Shown piece by piece: positions 56,533-64,000 of a stretch of 64,000 bases of DNA. Source of the DNA: Timema cristinae (taxonomy: Eukaryota > Arthropoda > Insecta > Phasmatodea > Timematidae); assembly GCA_039000515.1 (NCBI GenBank), contig JBCFYV010000100.1, forward strand, positions 52,575,433 through 52,639,432, written 5' to 3'. The notes below the pieces were generated by a model. The model searched no databases. It had not been told where the DNA came from and saw only the letters and a list, made by a program, of their open reading frames with translations. Position numbers and translations under genes: made by a program. The stretch's first letter is position 1. The number at the start of each line of letters is the position of its first letter.

Positions 56533-56932
56533 ATACATACTTTCACGTATTCATACGTCAAGTCATGTGATCCGTAGCTCTCACTTTTGATTGATATTAT
56601 CAACACCTATAAAAATCCTATTATTTTTTATTTTAGTTTTTTAACCCGCACTTTCTAAACTTATACACGACTTATCAAACAACTTAAATCTAGAAAAAGC
56701 ACAACACCCAGCCCCCGAGTCGTTAACCCATTACTTTGAAAGGGGGAAACCCACATTTCACCAAATGGTAGATTCTTAGGCCTCTCCAGGAATCGAACCC
56801 AGGACCGTTACCTCAGCAGACAGATACACTTCCAATTGAGCTGAGGTGACTGAATAATCACACGGTGAAATATTATCAATGTGGAGCTCAAAATAAAAGT
56901 TTTTATTTTCTAAAAGGCCCTTTCTTTGAAAA
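56533..56932 (+). mobile_element. MITE-H split by SINE family F
   Basis: Left piece 56533-56640 (CACGTATTCATACGTCAAGT, TTGATTGATATTATCAACAC). Right piece 56853-56932 (GAAATATTATCAATGTGGAG, TTTTCTAAAAGGCCCTTTCT). Confidence 0.82.
56644..56852 (-). mobile_element. tRNA-headed SINE family F, copy 3, inside MITE-H
   Basis: Best-preserved F copy. The minus-strand head starts GTCACCTCAGCTCAATTGGA, with B-box GGGTTCGATTCCTGGA, then TAGAATCTACCATTTGGTG-type body and a 3' end near TTAGAAAGTGCGGG. Confidence 0.85.
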
Positions 56933-57283
56933 TTTATCTGTACCTGTCATTGAATGGCAATCCTACCACGTATGTCATTTTGTAATTCCCTCTTCGGAAG
57001 GTCAATATTAAGTTGAGGCGGTGACTCCTGTGATATTACCTCCTACCTCCTCTACACCCCTCCCCCTCATCTTCCGAGCCTAGATCTGCGTCACATTTTG
57101 ACACGGTGTTATTACTACCCCCCCTCTCTCACTCTTCTTCCATCACTTCGTTCAGACAATCATGTCTCAATTCTAGCCATCGTTTCGTCTCCCTATTGGT
57201 CGACTAAATACAAAGAATCAATCCTGATACAGTCCAGTTTTCATCAGAAAGAACTTTTTTTCCCCAGAACATTGATGCCCGTA

Positions 57284-57519
57284 TCGATGGCTACACAGTC
57301 TAACGTGCTAGACTGGACTGCCGATGACGGGGAGATCAAGGTTCGACTCTAGGTCAGGTGTACTGAGGGTTGTTTTTACTAAATGGTTTTCCATCCTCTC
57401 ACCACGCAAGTGTAGCTACCTTTCCTCTAAATTTAACCTTCTTAATCCCTAAAGCCAGTATCTTAGTTTGTACATAAGCGTATAACTCAAATGGGTAGTA
57501 AGACACGGTGCTAAAAAAA
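57284..57519 (+). mobile_element. SINE-A, full length
   Basis: GATGGCTACACAGTCTAACG head, AAGGTTCGACTCTAGG B-box, CACGCAAGTGTAGCTACC body, CTCAAATGGGTAGTAAGACA tail. Confidence 0.92.
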
Positions 57520-57539
57520 ATTCATTAATTAGATTTTAC

Positions 57540-57685
57540 TATATTATTATTATTGTTATTTTATAGTTATTGATAATATCTATCAAAGGTGTTAGCTGCA
57601 GATCACGTGACTTGACGTATGAATACGTGAAAGTATATCTAATAACTTTTCTAGCTGTCAGATAAGGTTCTTTCTACGAAAATTA
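57540..57685 (-). mobile_element. MITE-H copy
   Basis: TTATAGTTATTGATAATATC, GCAGATCACGTGACTTGACG, GAATACGTGAAAGTATATCT and AGCTGTCAGATAAGG. Confidence 0.8.
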
Positions 57686-57798
57686 TACTCAAGGTTAACT
57701 CCGTTGATGACCAAACAATAAAGAGTTGTTATAATAATAAATAATAATAATAATAATAACATGCATTTGTATTTGTTAAATAATTATTTTGTGGTCAA

Positions 57799-58018
57799 CA
57801 GTATTGGTGGACATGTAGGACAAGGCGCCAGTCTCATCTAGGTAGGCTCACCGATGATGGGGAAAATTGGCGTTAGTATCCCAGTCAGGTGTAGTGTAGG
57901 TGGTTTTTTCCAACTAAATGCTTTACCATTTTCCCTCTTCGCAAATGCGGGTTGCATTGCCTCTAATAGCCTACCTTCTTCATTCCTACCTTATTAGTGA
58001 GATTAAATTCGGAAAGAC
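57799..58018 (+). mobile_element. SINE-A, 3' end lost
   Basis: ATTGGTGGACATGTAGGACA head, CTTCGCAAATGCGGGTTGCA body, ends near GTGAGATTAAATTCGG. Confidence 0.75.
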
Positions 58019-58117
58019 ATTTCGGGAAATAGTGAACAATAAAAAAAAGTTGTGCAGAGGATTTTAATAGAAATTTTAAAAATTCTATTGCATGAAATTT
58101 TAACTTTTATTTTGTAA

Positions 58118-58938
58118 TCGCGTTTTAATCACCCGTTCAGGCTATAACGCCTATGAATTAGCTCAAGCCCCAGTGTTTAATTTATCTAAACAATCTAGTA
58201 CAAATTTTAAAATTCCGGCTTCTTGGTACACATGTTCGTGCACAATGGTTACTAATGTTTAAAATTCCGGCCTCTTGGTACACATGTTCGTGCACAATGG
58301 TTACTAATTGTTTTAAAATTCCGCCTCTTGGTACACATGTTCGTGCACAATGGTTACTAATTGTTTTAAAATTCCGGCTTCTTGGTACACATGTTCGTGC
58401 ACAATGGTTACTAATTGTTTTAAAATTCCGGCCTCTTGGTACACATGTTCGTGCACAATGGTTACTAATTGTTTTAAAATTCCGGCTTCTTGTACACATG
58501 TTCGTGCACAATGGTTACTAATTGTTTTAAAATTCCGGCCTCTTGGTACACATGTTCGTGCACAATGGTTACTAATTGTTTTAAAATTCCGGCTTCTTGG
58601 TACACATGTTCGTGCACAATGGTTACTAATTGTTTTTAAGATTTCAGACCTCTGCATGGGGTAGATATCGCGCAGTTCTCATGACAGACAAACAAAAATA
58701 ATTTTATATTATTTTCGTTTTATCTTTGCTTTTCACAGTTTTCATTTAATTACACCAAATAGGGTAGAAATGGTGAAGGTAGTAAATGTGCCCGGTTTTA
58801 CGTGGAGTAGGAGTGGTAAACTATCTATTAAAAATAACACCTCATTACACAGCCGGGATTCGAACCTTGACTTCCCCGTCACCAGAAAACCAGACAAAAT
58901 TTGCTTAGAATTTAGTTCACGGGCTCTCCGGCGATAAA
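58118..58938 (-). mobile_element. SINE split by the 54-bp array
   Basis: Tail piece at 58118-58160 (TCGCGTTTTAATCACCCGTT, CAGGCTATAACGCC). Body and head at 58757-58938 (GGAGTAGGAGTGGTAAACTA, GGGATTCGAACCTTGAC). Orientation and order fit one minus-strand SINE with the minisatellite between. Confidence 0.7.
58209..58640. repeat. 54-bp minisatellite, 8 copies
   Basis: Unit AAAATTCCGGCTTCTTGGTA + CACATGTTCGTGCACAATGG + TTACTAATTGTTTT. CTTCTT and CCTCTT forms alternate over copies 3-8, a two-unit higher-order pattern. The 54-bp period (18 codons) keeps frames open on both strands. These are not genes. Confidence 0.97.
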
Positions 58939-59446
58939 CAATTAGTCTCAAAAAGTGTGCACAGATGTTAATTGTCTCTCAGATATTTAATAATGGTTTG
59001 ACCATTTTTACATCTCACCGGTTCATATAATATATGGAAATAGATGGAAATGTAATTTAGCGTTCGGTTAATAACAAAATGTATTCGTTGACACGATTGT
59101 ATAGCGCGGAAACAAATAATTATCACTCCCTTTGTAATTTGTCAGTTTATGAAAAAAAAACTGATTTGAAACGACAACTGTTAATATTATTGTCTAGTAA
59201 TCTAACTATTTATTAGTTTACCGCTTGTTTTCATGAAACGGAAGAAGATTATTTAAATAGTTTGAAACTTTCAGCAAAAAAAAAAAAAGCGTTGCTGATT
59301 AAATTTGTCTAAGCTTCTATGAATTAAGGTTGTTGTTTGGTTGCACTAATTATTTGTCTGGAATAGTAGATTAAGTTTATATTGTATTCAAAGCTACCAA
59401 CGTAATTAACACACAATCACACTTGTTTGAGTTAATATGGTAATAC
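58939..59446. other. AT-rich stretch, nothing recognised
   Basis: No gene or repeat match. Confidence 0.4.
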
Positions 59447-59541
59447 CCGCTTCGGTGGCAGCATGGTCTAACGGCTATCTCGCAGTAGACTAGACTACCA
59501 ATGATGGGGAGATCGGGGTTTGAATCTCAAGTCGGGTTTAT
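59447..59541 (+). mobile_element. SINE-A head only
   Basis: CGCTTCGGTGGCAGCATGGT through GGGGTTTGAATCTCAAG. The body is missing after 59541. Confidence 0.85.
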
Positions 59542-59604
59542 TGCATCATCATGTTCTGATCTTTAATTAAGTTCAAATTACAAGACACAGAAAAAAACCG
59601 TTTT

Positions 59605-59840
59605 CATCACCGGGCATCAGTACACGTTAGGATACTTGTGTGTACTAATCACACAAATGTGTTAGGGGTGAGGAAGGTCGAATTTAGAGGAAGTGTACCC
59701 ACATTGTCTTGGAGGGAAATTGGAAAACCATTTATGAAATCCACCCTAATTTCACCCGAATGGTTTTCAAACCCTGATCTCCCCGTCATTTAATCTATTG
59801 CGGGAGTGACGCCTCAGACTATTCAACCACCAAGGCTGGT
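59605..59840 (-). mobile_element. SINE-A, tail decayed
   Basis: GTGAGGAAGGTCGAATTTAG body, CTTGGAGGGAAATTGGAAAA, head complement CAGACTATTCAACCACCAAG. Confidence 0.85.
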
Positions 59841-60120
59841 CACCCAGTAATTAGAATAGTAATTTAATTCAGTGTAAATTAGTGGTAAAATGAAAACATA
59901 CCGTATAATATATTTAGCCTATCATTAGATGAAAAATCAACTAATTATTGCATGAGTTAAAACAACAGATATGATTAAGTTCATTTAACTTTGTGTAGTG
60001 AAAATTAACATAGAAAATTATCTTTCTTACGTAATAGTTCACTATTAAATATATATTGTTCCTTACGTGTGAATAAGCAATGTTAAAATTGATATCGTAT
60101 TCTGGAAATTGAAAAATGGT

Positions 60121-60197
60121 ACCTGGACACGGGAATCAAACCCGGGAACTTTTGCTTAGTACGCCAATGCTCTCTCTAACCACTGAGCTATCCAGGA
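60121..60197 (-). other. tRNA-like sequence (pseudogene or SINE head)
   Basis: On the minus strand TCCTGGATAGCTCAGTGGTT gives an acceptor start, T8-A9 and D arm (GCTC/GAGC). The T-loop region is CGGGTTTGATTCCCG and the 3' acceptor TCCAGG pairs with CCTGGA. The anticodon stem has a mismatch and position 1-72 does not pair. The anticodon would be ACU, read as Ser, but there is no long variable arm. Probably not a working tRNA. Confidence 0.55.
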
Positions 60198-60568
60198 TTA
60201 GTCCCGTGCCCAGGGTCATTCTTCACTCTTCACTCATATTTTAAGGCATAGTCTATGATAGACGTGCGAAATCAGAATATGATATTTTGATGGAGTAATC
60301 CTCAAAAAAATGCATAACAATAGATTTGGCTATTTCATTAAATGTTAAAATAGATGAATGTTTTTAATTAATGTCATTTGTTGAGTATAGTACTAAGAAA
60401 AAATCATAATGCTAAGATTAGGTTAAAATATTTTCCTTTAAATTACGTTTATCAATCTTTAAGAAGCTAAGCAGTTAACTTAATATTTATTTTTAAAGAG
60501 TATTGTGCAATTTGAAATAATTAAATAAACTCAAAACCAAATAAATATATATATTTATATATATAGGC

Positions 60569-60627
<59 letters not shown>

Positions 60628-61164
60628 AAACGTTCTCACAAAACCTTCAAGAGATCTAGGCAAAATAAAGTCAAATAAAAAATTTAAAGAGCAAATAATG
60701 TAGAAATAAAAATAAACCGTCTATAGAATATGTACAATAGAGTGCTCATGGATTTGGAAGAATTGACGGGCGGAGGTATGAAAAAAATCCTAACCTATAA
60801 CAAACAAAACAAGTTTAAAAAAAAAGCGGTATTCCTCTTGTGCTTGGGTATTCCCTTTCGATATTTTCGCTAAGCTTGATAAATCAATCTAAATCCCTAT
60901 TTATTTTTCACGCAGTCTTGCATTTTTGTGTCGTAGGGATCTGAAAGCTTCCGAATCATTTGGCGGTATTTCTGGAATATTGACGTTATTGATGCTTTAC
61001 GTTTGAGGGCTCCGATAAAATAAAACCTCTGTGTCAAGTGACTCCCAATCGTATAAAAAATATAGTTAGAATAAAAATAGTGAAATAAAAAATATCCCAA
61101 GAGAAATAATATTTATAAATAACGTAGTTGGGACGAGGTAAATAATTTCTTTTTTTTTTGTGAG
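60198..61164. other. AT-rich stretch with (TA)n
   Basis: (AT)n at about 60574-60623. A minus frame at 60897-61100 lacks recognisable features. Confidence 0.45.
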
Positions 61165-61690
61165 TTTGTTTTTAAAGTAGCGTGTTTCACTACCCATTCT
61201 GGTTACATGCATATGTACTAATTATTGTTATGGGCTAGGAATGAGGACGGTTGAGTTTAGACTAAGTGCACCTGCATTTGCGTCGAAGGAGAGTGGAAAA
61301 CTATTTTGAATAAACCATCTTGAGTTCACCCGATCAGTCAACCTCAGTGGACTTTCGGTAAAGTGTTCGTCTCAGGACTCGATATTTTGTGGGTTCAAAC
61401 CTAGTTGGGGTCAACGGACTTTTCTTGAGCGATACAAATCCGTAGCACAATTTATTTCGGATAGGAAGTAAAGCCATCGGTCCCGTGTCGATTGTGGTAT
61501 GTGAAAGAACCCTGGAAGGTATGTGAAAATACCTTTCACGCAAAATTGGTGGGCTCATTAGCACTTGCTCATAGACATTATTGTGTTATGATATAATCAG
61601 TCCGTTTAGAAAGTGCACGTTAAAAATTTCAAATTAATACACCCGACCAGGTTTCAAAACCCAATATACTCGTCATCGGCCGTTTAGTCT
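61165..61690 (-). mobile_element. SINE-A split by SINE family D
   Basis: Tail/body at 61165-61337 (GTGTTTCACTACCCATTCTG, TTTGCGTCGAAGGAGAGTGG) and head part at 61639-61690 (CACCCGACCAGGTTTCAAAA). Confidence 0.82.
61338..61638 (+). mobile_element. tRNA-headed SINE family D, copy 3, inside SINE-A
   Basis: CTCAGTGGACTTTCGGTAAA head, GGGTTCAAACCTAGTTGG B-box, AATCCGTAGCACAATTTATT, AACCCTGGAAGGTATGTG. CACCCGATCAG (61327-61337) and CACCCGACCAG (61640-61650) flank it as a target duplication with one mismatch. Confidence 0.88.
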
Positions 61691-61739
61691 TTTGCGATTT
61701 TGCATGTTTTAATAACACGATTATGAACGACACTTTTTA

Positions 61740-61905
61740 AGGGTGGTTTGCAAGAATTGTAGAGAGGGGTTGGGAAAAACCACAGCTATAAATCATGTGT
61801 GGAAAATTATCCTCGATTGGACCCGTCTCGAGACTCGAACCTCCTTCACCGGCAATCCAGTCTAACCACGAGCCTGACGTCTTAGACTGTTTGGCCACCG
61901 ATAAT
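61740..61905 (-). mobile_element. SINE-A, diverged, tail missing
   Basis: GAGACTCGAACCTCCTTCAC B-box complement, head complement TTAGACTGTTTGGCCACCGA. Confidence 0.75.
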
Positions 61906-61961
61906 TAGTTGTTACACTGACTCTCTCTTACTTAGGCCTATATGAAGTGAATGTTCATACC

Positions 61962-62060
61962 AGCCTCGGTGGCCGCATGGTCTAGGGTGTCACTCTCGCA
62001 GTAGGCTAGACAACCAATGATGGGGAGATTGAGGTTCGAATCCCGGCGTGTGTGTTGGAA
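61962..62060 (+). mobile_element. SINE-A head only
   Basis: CCTCGGTGGCCGCATGGTCT, GAGGTTCGAATCCCGG, then the match stops. With the preceding minus-strand copy it forms a head-to-head pair. Confidence 0.88.
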
Positions 62061-62908
62061 ATAGTCACACATTATTTTAAAATGTTCTGTTTTGACCCTG
62101 TTGAAACATGACTGACTTTATTTGATGAAGGAAAACCTTAACTTCAGAGGCACAAATTTTCACGCAAGGCGTTTAAATGCTTAAATAAATTAAACTTTCA
62201 ACTCAAAGTTTAAATTTATTTACTGGTCAAGACTTTCTTCTACATTTTGGTGGAAACAATATCAAAAAATGTCAAAGGACTTAATAAATAATTCGCAATT
62301 TCTAAATGTCTGCAAAATGCCTAAGCGCTCCACCATGTAACAAACACTTTTTTGAAAATAGTGGTACGTCCTTGTGTACCGTGGAGAGACTAACCCGGCA
62401 CAAACTACATATCTTACTCACCCTATTCAACGGACCGGCTGGATTCTCGTACAACGACAATGATCACGCCACATCAACAACACATCAACAAACATCGAAC
62501 TCTGTGTGAGAAAGTGACAGTTAACGCGCTCTAGTGCTTTTGTGAACTGATACATCTATCAAAAGCACTCATGCGCGAAAAGACTGTTAGAAGAAAGGCT
62601 CTCTGTCTCCCGCGGCCCGAAGTGACTCCCGCCCCCCTTGACTGTGTGTCCGTCCAACCAGCGCTATGCACACGCGCTTGGGCAGCTATAGACTTCATGA
62701 TTGGATTATAGTGACCGCATTATGATGTAATTCTCTCCTTCCCTGTTTCCTCCACTGAGTAAGATCAGATATAAGCTTATGTTTTGCTAAGGAAGTCACT
62801 CTTTGGTGCATGATAGACGTTAGGCTCACATGGGCGATATGTAGGGCCCTTGGACTAATAGAACGTAAGTCTGCCTAGGATGACAGGAAATTAATCTTAG
62901 ACCACGTC
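62061..62908. other. Unassigned stretch
   Basis: A less AT-rich patch at 62560-62700. No domain-bearing frame. Confidence 0.4.
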
Positions 62909-63145
62909 ATTATAATATTCAGGTTAGGGTTGTAATCTTGGTGCAGATATGCCATATTATTATAATATTCGGGTTAGGGTTGTAATCTTGGCGCAGATAT
63001 GCCATATTATTATAATATTCAGGTTAGGGTTGTAATTTGGTGCAGATATGCCATATTATTATAATATTCAGGTTAGGGTTGTTATCTTGGTGCAGATATG
63101 CCAAATTATTGTAATATTCAGGTTAGGGTTGTATTCTTGGTGCAA
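62909..63145. repeat. 50-bp minisatellite, ~4.7 copies
   Basis: Units start at 62909, 62959, 63009, 63058 and 63108. Unit ATTATAATATTCAGGTTAGG + GTTGTAATCTTGGTGCAGAT + ATGCCATATT. Each unit carries one GGTTAGGGTTG. Confidence 0.95.
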
Positions 63146-64000
63146 AGGCCAGGGAAACTATTTGTTAGATGCCATTATTAGTTTGATTGTTTATTGGAAA
63201 ATACAGTTAGCGATCAGTAGATGGCTGTAATTCCTGGTTGTTGTTATTACAATCTTGCGGGATTTAGTAAATATTGATTGGTATTTAAGGTTATCTCTCA
63301 TAGAAAATTAATGCTCCTTTTTTATGCTCTCAGTCTAGTAGGACATTTTTGCATATTAGTTTGTTTATCAACGGCAAGTGATAAATTTCAATTATCTTAT
63401 ATCCCTATGTTTCTTTACATGTGGTTTTATGAGGTGTATAGATAAATCTATCAAAAATAAGAACCTAAGAATATGTTAATGGTTTCAGGCGTTAGCGAGC
63501 TAACTGTTGTAAACTGGGTTTTGGGAAATATATCTAACATTGTAATCTTTTGCGATAGCTAGCGTGAGGTTAAATTTACCTATTGTTGACATTGTAATAA
63601 TGTATTGACGGGGATGCTGGTCGTTTACTATTCCTCGTTTAGCCTGGTCTTAGACATTGTTATGTTAGTTGAATAGGAGAAGTGATGAGTCTCCCATGTT
63701 TATTAGAGTATGATTAATATATGGTTCCATGTAAATTACCACTTCAATAAATTAGCCGTTGGGCAATGTTAGTTACCTGTACTTCGTTCTTGTTTATACA
63801 TAATTTTATTTACTGAATCTTCCCATGGGCATAGTTGATACTTCTCAGGTGAGACAGGGAATAATTGGGCTTGTAGCGAATATCCAAATAAAACCCCTTG
63901 TGGTTATTCTTCATATTTGTAATAATGGCGACTGGGTGTTTGGTGCTTATTTAGGGATTTTGATGGTTCTGCTAACAGACTGTACCCACACACCCGGTAC
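63146..64000. other. Unassigned stretch to window end
   Basis: No SINE, MITE or coding signal recognised. Confidence 0.4.

Noticed and set aside
58182..58664. Overlapping ~100-codon ORFs on both strands
   Set aside because: They follow from the 54-bp (18-codon) tandem repeat, with matching periodic peptides on both strands.

Overview
This window is nuclear DNA from a metazoan, most likely an aquatic invertebrate such as an arthropod or mollusc. It is AT-rich and has no bacterial gene layout. It is crowded with tRNA-headed SINEs, short terminal-inverted-repeat (TIR) elements, microsatellites and minisatellites. I cannot name the species. I find no confident cellular gene, rRNA, functional tRNA or CRISPR array. 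Most or all of the 64 kb is intergenic or intronic. Family letters used here (SINE-A, MITE-G and so on) are my own labels from comparing copies inside the window.

The dominant component is a SINE system with about forty full or partial copies. SINE-A and SINE-C share a body but differ in the first ~45 bp of the tRNA-like head. SINE-B has an unrelated head and body. All three end in the same ~40-bp 3' tail, with a small ACCCG/CGGGT hairpin followed by (TAA)n or poly-A, as expected if one LINE machinery mobilises them. Several insertions have clear target-site duplications (3566-3870, 4987-5191, 5627-5983, 11167-11237). Three further tRNA-headed families (D, E, F) and one isolated tRNA-like sequence (60121-60197) also occur.

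The DNA-transposon layer holds TA-flanked MITEs (H, I, K), a long foldback family with TTAA at its ends (G, nine copies), other TIR elements (J, M, N), and two elements with 8-bp duplications. One of these is a 250-bp hAT-like MITE (27994-28243). The other is a 2,990-bp element (35227-38216) with perfect 16-bp TIRs and a broken minus-strand transposase-like gene. That element sits inside a SINE and contains a 200-bp near-perfect foldback, a three-level nest.

Six minisatellites are present. Three with unrelated sequences have exactly 44-bp units: 11238-11916 (~15.5 copies), 22696-24361 (38 copies) and 51042-51171 (3 copies, made from a SINE fragment). The others have units of 46, 50 and 54 bp. 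The longest open reading frames of the window (22544-24386) are artefacts of the 38-copy array, whose unit lacks plus-strand stops and shifts frame at each repeat.

The only candidates for cellular coding sequence are weak: an 88-codon ORF with a hydrophobic N-terminus (19286-19552, +) and a 75-bp open segment bounded by good splice signals (45200-45274, -).
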